Shown here: piece after piece, positions 47,559 to 56,995 of the stretch | Numbering within the stretch: the stretch's first letter is position 1 | How the letters are laid out: each line of letters starts with the position of its first letter | DNA from: JADJGC01 sp964576925 | GTDB taxonomy: Bacteria > Zixibacteria > MSB-5A5 > CAIYYT01 | Assembly (NCBI GenBank): GCA_964576925.1 | Contig: CAZNWJ010000008.1 | Location: 1-64,000, forward strand | DNA length: 64,000 nucleotides | Direction of reading: 5' to 3' | Notes under the pieces: generated by a model | The model's input: only the letters and a program-made list of their open reading frames with translations | Database searches by the model: none | Told to the model about the DNA's origin: nothing | Position numbers and translations under genes: made by a program

Positions 47559-48854
47559 CTACGGATACAGCCGGTATAGCATGCGCGCAAACGGAATGGT
47601 TTCCCGCACGTGCGGCAACCCGCAAATCCAGGCGACCGTGCGCTCAATCCCCAGTCCGAATCCGGCATGCGGGACCGAGCCAAACCGGCGCAGGTCGAGA
47701 TACCACTCGAACGGCTCCAGCGGCAGGTTGTGGTGCTTGATCGAATCGATCAGCCACTCCAGATTATCCTCGCGCTGCGAACCGCCGATGATCTCGCCGT
47801 AACCTTCCGGTGCCAAAAGATCGGCGCACAACACGACCTCCGGACGCTCCGGGTTGCGCTTCATGTAAAAAGCCTTGGCCTCGCGCGGATAGTTGTAGAT
47901 AAACACCGGTCGATTGAACATGTTTGTCAATACGGTCTCGTCTTCGCCGCCCAAATCCATTCCCCAGGTAATCTTCGATCCGGTCTTCTGCAGGCGCTCC
48001 ACGGCTTCGTCGTAGCTGATCCGATAAAAGGGCTTCTTGATCGCGATCAGCTTCATGATATCGCGTTCGAGCGCCACCAGATGATCCGAGGCCTTTTCCA
48101 GCACCCACTCGACGATATAGCAGATCATGTCTTCCTGCAAATCCATGTCGCCGTTGATATCGCAATAAGCGAGCTCGGCTTCGATCATCCAGAATTCGGT
48201 CAAATGTCGCCGCGTCTTCGACTTCTCTGCGCGGAAAGTTGGCCCGAAACAATACACCTTGCCGTGCGCCATGCACGCTGCCTCCAGGTACAACTGCCCG
48301 GTCTGCGCCAGATAGGCTTTGCCGATGTCGAAGTATTGCGTCTCGAACAGCGTCGATGCACCTTCGCCGATCGCGCCGGTGAGAATCGGCGTATCGATCA
48401 GGACGAATTTCCGTTCGTAGAAATACTGCCGGATCGCCTGGATGATCTCATTGCGCACCCGCATGATGTGCCACTGCCGTGTCGAACGCAGCCACAGGTG
48501 CCGGTGCTCCATCAAGAAACCGGTCGTGTGCTCTTTCGGCGAAATCGGGTAATCCCGGCTGACTTGCACGATCTCGAGATTCTTGATCAACATCTCGAAG
48601 CCGCCCGGCGCTCGTTCTTCCTCTTTGACCGGACCGCTGATCACGATCGAGGTCTCCTGCGTCAACTGGTCAAAACGGTTGAAAACCTCTTCCGGCACTT
48701 CGCTCTTGACCAGCACCCCCTGGATCATCCCCGTGCCGTCTCTGAAGACGATGAAGCGCACCTTGCCCGAAGAGCGCGTGTTGTAGACCCAGCCTCTCAG
48801 CCGGACTTCCTGCCCGACATGCTGGCCAAGTTCTTCGATATAACAGTCTATCAT
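47559..48854 (-). CDS. asnS: Asparaginyl-tRNA synthetase
   Basis: 431 residues, class IIb. N-terminal OB fold binds the anticodon (about 10-105, VRLRGWVYNTRSSGKVRF); catalytic motif 2 is FRAEKSKTRRHLTEFWMIEAE and motif 3 is FGLGIERTVAWICG near the C-terminus. The PHAGFGLGIER form and length identify AsnRS rather than AspRS. I chose ATG 48854; a GTG two codons upstream is the alternative. Presence of AsnRS means direct Asn-tRNA charging is available. Confidence 0.96.
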   Translation of the reverse strand: MIDCYIEELGQHVGQEVRLRGWVYNTRSSGKVRFIVFRDGTGMIQGVLVKSEVPEEVFNRFDQLTQETSIVISGPVKEEERAPGGFEMLIKNLEIVQVSRDYPISPKEHTTGFLMEHRHLWLRSTRQWHIMRVRNEIIQAIRQYFYERKFVLIDTPILTGAIGEGASTLFETQYFDIGKAYLAQTGQLYLEAACMAHGKVYCFGPTFRAEKSKTRRHLTEFWMIEAELAYCDINGDMDLQEDMICYIVEWVLEKASDHLVALERDIMKLIAIKKPFYRISYDEAVERLQKTGSKITWGMDLGGEDETVLTNMFNRPVFIYNYPREAKAFYMKRNPERPEVVLCADLLAPEGYGEIIGGSQREDNLEWLIDSIKHHNLPLEPFEWYLDLRRFGSVPHAGFGLGIERTVAWICGLPHVRETIPFARMLYRLYP

Positions 48855-48930
48855 TGCCACGTCCGTTTCTGAAAATTATCGGAGAAAATTAGGAGAATTG
48901 CAGCGCTTCGCAAGCAGAATGTGCGTCGAT

Positions 48931-49746
48931 TCAGAGAATCTTGCGCGTTAATGGCGTCAGGTACGAGCAACTGGATATCACTGCCGACTTGAGCGATTCG
49001 AAACCGCCGAGCAGCGAACCCCGCAGTTTGGCCCGCATCGTGAAACCGTTGTCGAGCGCATTGATCGCTACTCGTCCGTACACACCGTTATCTTCCCTGC
49101 GCGCAGAGGACGTCAGTTGAATCCGGAAGCCCAGCGAGCGCGCTATCTCCGACACGCGTGCATTGTACCGTCCGAACGGAAACGCCAGCGATACGATCTC
49201 GCGGCTCGAGAGCGCGGTCAGGATGCGGCGCGATTCCAACAACTCAGCTCTCAGGTCTGCATCGCTCAGTGACGTCAAATCACGGTGCGTGTGCCCGTGG
49301 GAGCCAAACTGAACGCCCGCGACTGCCAGTTCACGCACCTGTTCCGGCGTCAGATGCTTCCGACGTCCCCACAGCAGCAGGTTGTCCCACTCGTTTGCCT
49401 TTCCGAGATAAGCGGTTGGAAGAAACACCGTGACCGCCGCTTTCTGCTCTTTCACCAAAGGCAATATCCCCACGAGATCGTCGTAGCCGTCGTCAAAAGT
49501 GATCGCGAAGCACCCTCGATCGGCAAGCGCCTCGTCGAGAAACGCCGGCTTCAATCCGACTTTCGTGGCCGCGTTCAGAAGCTGTTCGAATTGCTGCAGG
49601 GCGATCGCGCTGACATCGGGGAATCGCGGTTTCAGGCTGTGCAGCATCAGGACGCGCGGCATCCGGCGCAGGCGTCGGGCCAGGACGAGTGAAAAAACGA
49701 ATGCCGCGATGGCCAGAAGCGCGCTCGCGGCAAGAATCCAGTTCAT
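48931..49746 (-). CDS. Polysaccharide deacetylase family protein (YlxY-like position)
   Basis: 271 residues: an N-terminal membrane anchor (about 3-24), then a NodB-type domain with the metal Asp pair in FAITFDDGYDDL (about 80-91), the His pair in FGSHGHTHRDL (about 150-160) and FPFGRYNA. These enzymes remove acetyl groups from chitin-, peptidoglycan- or exopolysaccharide-type polymers. In Bacillus a polysaccharide deacetylase (ylxY) sits in the same place beside pnp and an M16 peptidase gene, so the neighbourhood is conserved. Substrate unknown. Confidence 0.88.
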   Translation of the reverse strand: MNWILAASALLAIAAFVFSLVLARRLRRMPRVLMLHSLKPRFPDVSAIALQQFEQLLNAATKVGLKPAFLDEALADRGCFAITFDDGYDDLVGILPLVKEQKAAVTVFLPTAYLGKANEWDNLLLWGRRKHLTPEQVRELAVAGVQFGSHGHTHRDLTSLSDADLRAELLESRRILTALSSREIVSLAFPFGRYNARVSEIARSLGFRIQLTSSARREDNGVYGRVAINALDNGFTMRAKLRGSLLGGFESLKSAVISSCSYLTPLTRKIL

Positions 49747-49754
49747 AAGGCGAA

Positions 49755-51032
49755 TTAGTTCTTCAATACTGACCAGTCGATTTCACCGAGCAGTTTTTCT
49801 TCAACCGCCCCGAGCGCCACCATAGTGAGCAGCTTCTCGTCGAACAGCACCTTGGCTACTCGCCGGACATCGGTCAGGTTCACGCTGTCGATTTCCGCGG
49901 CCGTCTCCTCCAGCGAAACAAACTCCTGCAGGAAGATCTCGTGCCGCGCCAGACGGTTCATGCGATTGTAAGAACCCTCGAGCGACAGCATCAGATTACC
50001 CTTGAGCTGCGACTTGGCATGATCTATTTCCTGTTCGGTCAGCGAGTTTTCCTTCACCGCAGCGAGTTCGTCGAGTATCACCGAGGTCGCCTCGCGCGCC
50101 TTGTTCGTGTCGGTTCCGAGATAAATGCCGAACAAGCCGGTGTCGTGGTAGAAATCCTGATACGAGTAGATCGTATAGACCAGCCCGCGCTCTTCGCGCA
50201 CCGACTGGAACAACCGCGAGCCCATTCCGCTGCCAAGCAGCGTATTCAGAATCAGCATCGCATAGCGGTCTTTGTGCGAAAAGGCAATGCTCGGAAAGCC
50301 GAGACAGATATGCGTCTGGTTCAAATCACGCTTATGCACGAGGCGTTTGCCGCGATCATATTTGGGTGCAACCAGTCCCTTCCCGCTTCCCGCCGTTGCC
50401 ACGCGCAGCGACTTCCCCGTCACCTCCACCAGCTTCTCGTGCTCGACCGCTCCCGCTGCCGCCACGATGATCCGGTCGGCGGTGTAGTTGCGCGATAGGT
50501 AGTCAAGCACATCCTGCCGCGTGAGCTTCTTCACCCCGGCTGCTTCGCCCATGATCGACTGCCCCAGCGGGTGCGGATCCCACACGGCGCCGGCAAAGTA
50601 GTCGTGCACCAATTCCGCGGGCGTGTCGAAGACATCCTTGATTTCTTCAAGGATCACCTCTTTTTCCCGTTCGAGTTCCGTCGGGTCGAACACCGAATCG
50701 GTGACGATGTCCGCCAGGACGTCGAAGCCGATATCAAAATGTTCGTCAAGAACGCGGCAGTAATAGCAGGTGTTTTCACGGCTGGTAAAGGCATTCAGCG
50801 TGCCGCCCAGGGTCTCAAGACTCTGGGCGATCTCCTTGGCGTTGCGCCGCTTCGTGCCCTTGAAGCACATGTGCTCGATGAAATGGGAAATGCCGTTCAC
50901 CCGCGGCTCTTCGCTACGGCTGCCGACATCCACCCAGATACCGATCGAGGCCGACTTGATATACGGAATCTGCTCAGTTACGACGCGGATTCCGTTGTCG
51001 AGTATGCTTCGTTGATACTTGGCTTCAATCAC
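49755..51032 (-). CDS. M16 family zinc peptidase (processing-peptidase type)
   Basis: 425 residues from GTG 51032, where the protein begins as in the family (YQRSILDNGIRVVTEQ). A longer frame starts inside pnp and adds a non-conserved stretch. The inverted zinc motif HFIEH gives His50, Glu53 and His54; the third ligand is in the Glu-rich EREKEVILEEIKD region. A second non-catalytic M16 half follows. The start overlaps the pnp stop by eight bases. The Bacillus equivalent is mlpA (ymxG). Confidence 0.93.
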   Translation of the reverse strand: MIEAKYQRSILDNGIRVVTEQIPYIKSASIGIWVDVGSRSEEPRVNGISHFIEHMCFKGTKRRNAKEIAQSLETLGGTLNAFTSRENTCYYCRVLDEHFDIGFDVLADIVTDSVFDPTELEREKEVILEEIKDVFDTPAELVHDYFAGAVWDPHPLGQSIMGEAAGVKKLTRQDVLDYLSRNYTADRIIVAAAGAVEHEKLVEVTGKSLRVATAGSGKGLVAPKYDRGKRLVHKRDLNQTHICLGFPSIAFSHKDRYAMLILNTLLGSGMGSRLFQSVREERGLVYTIYSYQDFYHDTGLFGIYLGTDTNKAREATSVILDELAAVKENSLTEQEIDHAKSQLKGNLMLSLEGSYNRMNRLARHEIFLQEFVSLEETAAEIDSVNLTDVRRVAKVLFDEKLLTMVALGAVEEKLLGEIDWSVLKN

Positions 51033-53223
51033 GGTTGCGCGATCCCCGATCGCGGTCGCGCGGCCGGCGATCACGATCACCGCCGCGATGTCCGCCATAG
51101 GGGCGCCGTTCGCCGCCGCTGCGCGGCTCCGGTTCCGGCATCCCTTCCGGGCGCGGCGTCAGCGCCTTCTTCGACAAGCGAATCTTGCCGTCCGCATCCA
51201 CGGAGAGCACCTTCACTTCGATCATGTCGCCGACCTTCAGCACGTCGTCAACGCGCTCCACCCGATGGTGCGCAATCTCCGACACGTGCAGGAGGCCGTC
51301 GGTATTCGGGATAATCTCCACGAACGCGCCGAACTCCGCGATGCGTTTCACCTTGCCGGTGTAGACCTTGTCGACTTCCGGCTCTTCGATCAACGCCAGG
51401 ATCATATCGCGCGCCCGCAGGCCGGCATCGCCGTCCACAGCCGCAATCACCACCGTGCCGTCGTCCTCGATATCGATTTTCGCGCCGGTCGCTTCGATAA
51501 TCGAACGGATCATCTTGCCGCCGGGGCCGATCACCTCGCCGATCCGATCCTGCTTGATCTTGATCGTAATAATCCGCGGCGCATACATCGAGATATCCGC
51601 GCGCGGCTGCGCAATCGTCCGGTCCATGTTATCAAGCACCTTAAATCGCGCTTCCTTGGCCTTGGCCAAAGCGTCGCGCATGATCGCGATCGTCAAACCG
51701 CCGATCTTGATATCCAGCTGGAAGGCCGTGATCCCTTCGCGCGTCCCAGCGACCTTGAAATCCATGTCGCCGTAATGATCTTCGGCGCCGAGGATATCGG
51801 TGAGGATCTTGTACTCCGAGCCTTCGAGAATCAATCCCATGGCAATTCCGGCGACCGGCGCCTTGATCGGCACGCCCGCGTCCATCAGCGACAACGAGCC
51901 GCCGCAGACCGAAGCCATCGACGACGAACCGTTGGATTCCATGATGTCCGAGACGATCCGGATCGTGTACGGGAAATTTTCTTCCGCCGGCAGTACCGGC
52001 TCGAGCGAACGCTCAGCCAGCGCGCCGTGGCCGATTTCGCGGCGACCGGGGCCGCGATTCGGCCGCACTTCACCTACCGAAAACGGCGGGAAGTTGTAAT
52101 GCAGCATATACGATTTTTTCGATTCGCCTTCCAGCGCATCGACAATCTGCTCGTCCATCTTGGTGCCGAGCGTCGTCACGACCAACGCCTGCGTCTGACC
52201 GCGGGTGAATAGCGCCGAGCCGTGCGTGCGCGGCAGCACGCCGACTTCGCAGGTGATTTGGCGAATCGTGTCGAGATCACGACCATCCAGCCGCGTCTCC
52301 CGCTTGAGAATTCGCAGGCGCATATCGTCCTGCACGAACTTCTCGCAGTAATTGTAAATCCACTGCCCGCAGTCCGGGAATTCTTCTTCCAGCGCCTTCT
52401 TCACCTCGTCGATAATCGCGCCGACGGCCTGGTCGTGCTCGTGCTTTTCCTTGTTGTCGTTGGCTTGTTCCAGCCGGCTTTTCGCCATTGATTCAACGCG
52501 CGCGAACAATCCGGCGGGAATCTCCGGCTTGATCACGGCCTTCTTCGTCCGGCCGACCGCGGCCTGAATCTGCTTGATCAGCTTGCAGATCTCGCCGATT
52601 TGCTCGTGTCCAAACGCCAGCGCGCCGACCATCTCTTCTTCCGAGATCTCCGTGCAGCCGCCTTCGACCATGATGATGTGTTCCGGCGTGCCCGCGATGA
52701 TGAGGTTTAGCGCCGACTCTTCGAGCTGGCTGAAGGTGGGATTGACCACGTACTGGCCGTTGATCAAGCCGACACGCACGCCGGCGATCGTCTGCTCGAA
52801 CGGAATATCGGAGATCGCCATCGCCACCGAAGCGCCCACGATCCCGAGCACATCCCCGTCGTTCTCCTGGTCGGCGGACAGAACCTGGACCATGATCTGG
52901 ACCTCGTTCATGTATCCGTCGGGGAACATCGGCCGCAACGGGCGGTCGATCAGACGGGATGTCAGCGTCTCCTTTTCGGAGGGTCGGCCTTCACGCTTGA
53001 AAAATCCGCCGGGAATCTTGCCGGCGGCGTAAGTCTTTTCCCGATAGTCCACCGAGAGCGGAAAAAAGCCCTTGGCGAAATCCGGCTTGTCGGCGGCACA
53101 CACTGTTGCCATCGTCACCGTATCGGCGTAACGCACCCAACAGGCGCCATCCGCCTGCCTGGCCACGCGACCAACTTCTATCGAAAGCGTGCGGCCGCCC
53201 AAATCCATGGTAAATGTTTGCAT
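51025..53223 (-). CDS. pnp: Polyribonucleotide nucleotidyltransferase (PNPase)
   Basis: 732 residues, phosphorolytic 3'-5' exoribonuclease of the RNA degradosome. Two RNase PH domains (about 5-215 and 310-540), the second with RREIGHGALAERSLEPVLP and the catalytic DxxGxDV-type DILGAEDHYGDMDFKVAGT, then KH (GPGGKMIRSIIEATGAKIDI, about 563) and S1 (GKVKRIAEFGAFVEI, about 627). The ~35-residue tail is rich in Arg, Gly and Asp, unusual and possibly RNA-binding. AAGGAAA ribosome site; it follows rpsO as in most bacteria. Confidence 0.97.
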   Translation of the reverse strand: MQTFTMDLGGRTLSIEVGRVARQADGACWVRYADTVTMATVCAADKPDFAKGFFPLSVDYREKTYAAGKIPGGFFKREGRPSEKETLTSRLIDRPLRPMFPDGYMNEVQIMVQVLSADQENDGDVLGIVGASVAMAISDIPFEQTIAGVRVGLINGQYVVNPTFSQLEESALNLIIAGTPEHIIMVEGGCTEISEEEMVGALAFGHEQIGEICKLIKQIQAAVGRTKKAVIKPEIPAGLFARVESMAKSRLEQANDNKEKHEHDQAVGAIIDEVKKALEEEFPDCGQWIYNYCEKFVQDDMRLRILKRETRLDGRDLDTIRQITCEVGVLPRTHGSALFTRGQTQALVVTTLGTKMDEQIVDALEGESKKSYMLHYNFPPFSVGEVRPNRGPGRREIGHGALAERSLEPVLPAEENFPYTIRIVSDIMESNGSSSMASVCGGSLSLMDAGVPIKAPVAGIAMGLILEGSEYKILTDILGAEDHYGDMDFKVAGTREGITAFQLDIKIGGLTIAIMRDALAKAKEARFKVLDNMDRTIAQPRADISMYAPRIITIKIKQDRIGEVIGPGGKMIRSIIEATGAKIDIEDDGTVVIAAVDGDAGLRARDMILALIEEPEVDKVYTGKVKRIAEFGAFVEIIPNTDGLLHVSEIAHHRVERVDDVLKVGDMIEVKVLSVDADGKIRLSKKALTPRPEGMPEPEPRSGGERRPYGGHRGGDRDRRPRDRDRGSRNRD

Positions 53224-53243
53224 CTAATTTCCTTGCTTCCGTC

Positions 53244-53513
53244 TTAGCGACGCAGATCCAATTGAGTTACCAGATGACGGTAGCCTTCGATATCCGAGCG
53301 ACGCAGGTAATTGAGTAAGCGTCTGCGCTTGCCGACCATCTTCAACAACCCGTGGCGCGAATGCATGTCCTTCGGGTTCTTCTGCATGTGCAGGGTCATT
53401 TCGTTAATTCGCTGAGTGAGCAGCGAAATCTGAACTTCCGGCGAGCCGGTGTCAGAGTCGTGCAGCCGAAAATGGCTGATGATCTCCTGCTTCTTTTCCT
53501 TGGAAAGAGGCAC
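53244..53513 (-). CDS. rpsO: 30S ribosomal protein S15
   Basis: 89 residues, the standard length. It binds the 16S rRNA three-way junction. The diagnostic DTGSPEVQISLLTQRINEMT and H..NPKDMHSRHGLLKMVGKR segments are present. It starts with GTG after a well-placed AAGGAG. Located between ribF and pnp, the classical rpsO-pnp pair. Confidence 0.97.
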   Translation of the reverse strand: MPLSKEKKQEIISHFRLHDSDTGSPEVQISLLTQRINEMTLHMQKNPKDMHSRHGLLKMVGKRRRLLNYLRRSDIEGYRHLVTQLDLRR

Positions 53514-53524
53514 GGTACTTCTCC

Positions 53525-54445
53525 TTACACTAAGTTATAAATCATTCGTATTGTTTTCTCATCTTCACTGATTTGGGCGATCAGATCGCGTTCGTCCTCA
53601 AACCTTTGCGACTTGCGGACAAACTTGGTCGGCACGACCGTCACTTCACTGCCGTAGAGATCGCGGTCAAAGTCGAAGAGGTTGACTTCCAGGTCAAAAG
53701 CCTGGCTGTTCTCACCAATATACATCATCCCAAAGCGTTTTTCCGCCTTAATTAAAGTATACGCGGCATAAACTCCCGGTTGTGGCACGATTTTCTCCCC
53801 GTTAACTTTCACGTTAATCGTTGGGAATCCGAGACTTCGGCCGATTCCCTTGCCGCGCACCACCTTGCCCGACAAGCGGAACTCATGTCCCAGCACCGCC
53901 AGCGCCCCGCCGAAATCGCCCTGGGACATCAACTGCCGCACCCGGCTTGAGTTCACCGGCGTCCCGGCGTGCAGGATCGGGTCCAGGGTCACCAACTGGA
54001 ACCGCCGCCGCGGCGCCATCCGCCTGAGAAACGCGATGTTCCCTTCCCGGTTGTGCCCGAAAGCATGATTGTAGCCGATCACCAGAGCCAGACAGGACAA
54101 TCCGTTAAGCAGATACTCATCCAGAAACTCATCGGCGCTCACCTCTTGCAAGTCGTGGTCGAAACGCAGAATCACTACGGCGTCCAGTCCGGTCGGGCGC
54201 AGCAGCTCAATCTTCTCTTCGGTCGTCGTGAGCAGTCGCGGCGCCCGTGTCGGACTCAAAACCGACTGCGGATGCGGATCAAACGTCACCAGTACCGACC
54301 TGAGCCCCGAAAACTCCGCCCGTGCGACCGTCTCCTGAATGATCTTCTGATGGCCGACGTGAATACCGTCGTAGTTGCCGATCGTGATCACGCTGCCGGA
54401 GGACAAGTATTCGCGCGCGGACTCGATGTTATGGTAGACCTGCAT
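53525..54445 (-). CDS. ribF: Bifunctional riboflavin kinase / FAD synthetase
   Basis: 306 residues. The N-terminal nucleotidyltransferase domain (FAD synthesis) shows ITIGNYDGIHVGHQKI (about 20-35) and the C-terminal domain (riboflavin kinase) shows GKGIGRSLGFPTINV (about 199). It makes FMN and FAD from riboflavin and ATP. ATG overlaps the truB stop by one base; it lies upstream of rpsO as in Bacillus. Confidence 0.95.
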   Translation of the reverse strand: MQVYHNIESAREYLSSGSVITIGNYDGIHVGHQKIIQETVARAEFSGLRSVLVTFDPHPQSVLSPTRAPRLLTTTEEKIELLRPTGLDAVVILRFDHDLQEVSADEFLDEYLLNGLSCLALVIGYNHAFGHNREGNIAFLRRMAPRRRFQLVTLDPILHAGTPVNSSRVRQLMSQGDFGGALAVLGHEFRLSGKVVRGKGIGRSLGFPTINVKVNGEKIVPQPGVYAAYTLIKAEKRFGMMYIGENSQAFDLEVNLFDFDRDLYGSEVTVVPTKFVRKSQRFEDERDLIAQISEDEKTIRMIYNLV

Positions 54446-55383
54446 TACATCACCCGCACGTATTCAAAGACCTGGCTTCCGTCCATGCCCGGCATCTGCT
54501 CCGCAGCGCAGAGCGCGCGCCCGACGGCCAGAAGCCGTCCCTCGTGTGACTTGATCGCCACCAGATCCTGCGCCTGCACGCCGGCCTCGCAACGCACGAC
54601 ATCGTCGCCGCGGATCGGCACGCCCTGGACGACAATCGCCTCTCGCGCAGCCGACAAATTCATCTCCGGTAACTCCAGCATCGACTCGATCGTCCGCCGC
54701 GCGACTTGATATCGCGTATTCGCTTCGAGCGTCTTCTCCAGCGCTGCCTGCTCCAACTCATCCATCGCAATCGCGTCCGCGACCGCGTGCGCGCCAATCG
54801 CCGTCCGTCTCAACGCGCTGATATACCCGCCGCAACCGAGGCGCTCTCCGAGATCGTTGGCCAGACTGCGAACGTAAGTACCCGTCGAGCACACGATACG
54901 TGCCTTCAATGTCGGATAATCATATTCGAGCAGCTCAAAACGGGCCACGTGCACCTCGCGCTCTTTGGCTTCTACGGCTTTATGCTTGCGGGCATAGTCG
55001 TAGAGAGGCTTGCCGGCGACCTTTATCGCCGAATACGCCGGTGGCCGCTGCTGTAATCTCCCGGTAAACTCCGCCATGGTAGCGGTGACCTGCTCGCGGC
55101 TGGGGGTGCTGCTAACGCTTATCTCCGTCAACGGCCCGTCGGCATCGTACGTCTCAGAGGTCGCACCGAAAGTGATCGTTGCCTCGTACGTCTTATCCGC
55201 GCCAAGAACAAACTGGGCGATCTTCGTCGCGCGTCCAAAACAGAGTATCAGCAATCCATTCGCCAACGGGTCAAGTGTGCCGCAATGACCGACTTTCGGG
55301 GTTTTCAATAGCCACTTCACGCGGTTCACCAGTCCAGCCGAAGAAATCCCCGATGGCTTATCAACAAGCAGAAAACTATCCAC
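54445..55383 (-). CDS. truB: tRNA pseudouridine-55 synthase TruB
   Basis: 312 residues starting at GTG 55383. From there the protein begins with (V)DSFLLVDKPSGISS, the normal N-terminus of TruB; the six extra residues of the longer frame are not family-like. Catalytic Asp38 lies in HCGTLDPLANG; other motifs are YEATITFG and VRSLANDLG. It isomerises U55 in the tRNA T-loop. The GTG overlaps the nrnA stop by eight bases, the same geometry as pnp/M16. Confidence 0.95.
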   Translation of the reverse strand: MDSFLLVDKPSGISSAGLVNRVKWLLKTPKVGHCGTLDPLANGLLILCFGRATKIAQFVLGADKTYEATITFGATSETYDADGPLTEISVSSTPSREQVTATMAEFTGRLQQRPPAYSAIKVAGKPLYDYARKHKAVEAKEREVHVARFELLEYDYPTLKARIVCSTGTYVRSLANDLGERLGCGGYISALRRTAIGAHAVADAIAMDELEQAALEKTLEANTRYQVARRTIESMLELPEMNLSAAREAIVVQGVPIRGDDVVRCEAGVQAQDLVAIKSHEGRLLAVGRALCAAEQMPGMDGSQVFEYVRVM

Positions 55384-56362
55384 GGCCAAGAATCTCGCCA
55401 AAATGAGTCAATACTCTGTCGCGCGCCTCCGACAACGACATCTTCAGGTGGCAGCCCGCCGCATTACGATGTCCGCCGCCGCCATAGCGCTCCGCCAGTT
55501 CCGCCACGTCGTATCCTGTTTGCGACCGAAACGACACCTTTGTCAGTGTCGGCTCAATCTCACGCAGCAGCGCGCCGACCTTGACGCCCTCGGCATAGAG
55601 CAAGTATTCCGACAAACCTTCCATCTCGTCGGCGCCGGGCGCAAACCGCTCGCGTAGAATCCGGTTTGACAACATGACGCAACTGCTACCCTGGTGGTGA
55701 ATTTCCATTTCGCTCAAGAGCGCGCCCAGCATCCGCAACTGACTCTCCGGAAAACTGGCGTAAAGCGCGTCGCTGATTCGCTTGGTGTCTGTCCCGATTT
55801 CCAGCAACTTCGCGCAAACGTGCATCGCCTGGGCGTTCGTTGTCCCAAAGCGGAAGCGTCCGGTATCGGTGAGAATACACGTAAACAACTCATCGGCGTT
55901 GTCGCGACTCAATTCGTATCCCGCCGCGTGCATCAGCTCGTAGACCAGGATCCCCACTGCCGACACGGATTCGTCGATCAGGTTAATCGATCCATAAAGG
56001 GTGTTCCCTTGGTGATGATCGATATTGATCACCCGGCAGTTCGGCCCGACAAGTTTGCCGGCATCACCGATCCGGGACGGCTCGGGAGCTTCCAGGTAAA
56101 CGGCCGTATTGAAGATGGGGTAAGTTTCGCCCGCGCGAAACACGTTTACCAAATCGCTCTTATTCAGGAATGAATACTTCGGCAGCGCCGGATCGTGGTT
56201 GACGATTGTCGCCCGGCACCCCAGGTGGCGGCACAGATCTACCATCGCCAATTGCGACCCGATCGAATCGCCGTCCGGGCTGATGTGCGACGCAATCAAA
56301 ACCTCGCCGCTCTCTCGCAGAAGCGCGATCACCTGTTCAATCGTTGCTGCTTTTGTCGTCAT
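55376..56362 (-). CDS. nrnA: DHH-family nanoRNase / pAp phosphatase (NrnA-like)
   Basis: 328 residues: DHH domain with SHISPDGDSIGSQLAM (about 20-35) and INIDHHQGNTLYG (about 113), and a DHHA1 RNA/substrate-binding domain ending in ERYGGGGHRNAAG. NrnA degrades 2-5-nt RNAs and dephosphorylates 3'-phosphoadenosine 5'-phosphate. It overlaps the end of rbfA by 26 bases and truB by eight; the rbfA-nrnA-truB order is common in many phyla. Confidence 0.93.
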   Translation of the reverse strand: MTTKAATIEQVIALLRESGEVLIASHISPDGDSIGSQLAMVDLCRHLGCRATIVNHDPALPKYSFLNKSDLVNVFRAGETYPIFNTAVYLEAPEPSRIGDAGKLVGPNCRVINIDHHQGNTLYGSINLIDESVSAVGILVYELMHAAGYELSRDNADELFTCILTDTGRFRFGTTNAQAMHVCAKLLEIGTDTKRISDALYASFPESQLRMLGALLSEMEIHHQGSSCVMLSNRILRERFAPGADEMEGLSEYLLYAEGVKVGALLREIEPTLTKVSFRSQTGYDVAELAERYGGGGHRNAAGCHLKMSLSEARDRVLTHFGEILGRG

Positions 56363-56708
56363 GTTCCTTGCTGATCTGTTCCAGCAGCTGTTGGATTCTC
56401 ACGCCTTGCTCGATCGATTTGTCGATCTCAAACGTCAGCGTCGGCACTTTGCGAATCTTGAGCATCTTACCCAGTTCGCTATGGATAAACCCTTTCGCGC
56501 GCTCCAACGTCTTGTTGGTGCTGCGTCGTGTCGCGGCATCACCGAAGACTGAGTAGAACACCTTTGCTTCGCTGAGATCGCGCGACAAGAGCACCTCGGT
56601 GAAGCTGATCATGCCGACGTGCGGATCCTTGAGCCGCCGCAGGACGATTTCCGAAAGGCACTCGCGAATCTGCTCGCGCAGGCGGTCGGTGCGTTTGGCG
56701 TCGGCCAT
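56337..56708 (-). CDS. rbfA: 30S ribosome-binding factor RbfA
   Basis: 123 residues, normal size, KH-fold protein for late 30S maturation. Recognised by RTDRLREQIRECLSEIVLRR at the N-terminus, DPHVGMISFTEVLLSRDLSE and the RKVPTLTFEIDKSIEQGVRI strand. The ATG overlaps the ylxP stop by one base and the end overlaps nrnA. Confidence 0.94.
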   Translation of the reverse strand: MADAKRTDRLREQIRECLSEIVLRRLKDPHVGMISFTEVLLSRDLSEAKVFYSVFGDAATRRSTNKTLERAKGFIHSELGKMLKIRKVPTLTFEIDKSIEQGVRIQQLLEQISKEHDDKSSND

Positions 56709-56989
56709 CAGTAGTTGTTCCTTTCCACGTCTACAATCACAACCTCGGGATTGGCTGCGATCGCTGATTCCACGCTCGTCATCACCGAGTCGAGAAACGG
56801 CCCGTCATTAGCCACCGCCGCGACGCCGAGCGTGGCCCGCTGCCACAGGTCGTTGTCGTCGACCTCGGCGATCGAGATGTTGAACTTGTTTTGCAGGCGG
56901 TCCTTGAGAGCGCGAATAACGTGGCGCTTTTCTTTAAGCGAACGCGACTGCGGTATGTGCAGGACAATGCGAAGCGAGGCCAGGTGCAT
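56708..56989 (-). CDS. ylxP: DUF503 protein (YlxP-like)
   Basis: 93 residues of the DUF503/YlxP family, a small cytosolic protein found between infB and rbfA in many bacteria and implicated in ribosome maturation by position. Motifs: SLKEKRHVIRALKDRL and NISIAEVDDNDLWQRATLGV. It starts six bases after the infB stop. Confidence 0.92.
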   Translation of the reverse strand: MHLASLRIVLHIPQSRSLKEKRHVIRALKDRLQNKFNISIAEVDDNDLWQRATLGVAAVANDGPFLDSVMTSVESAIAANPEVVIVDVERNNY

Positions 56990-56995
56990 TCTTGA

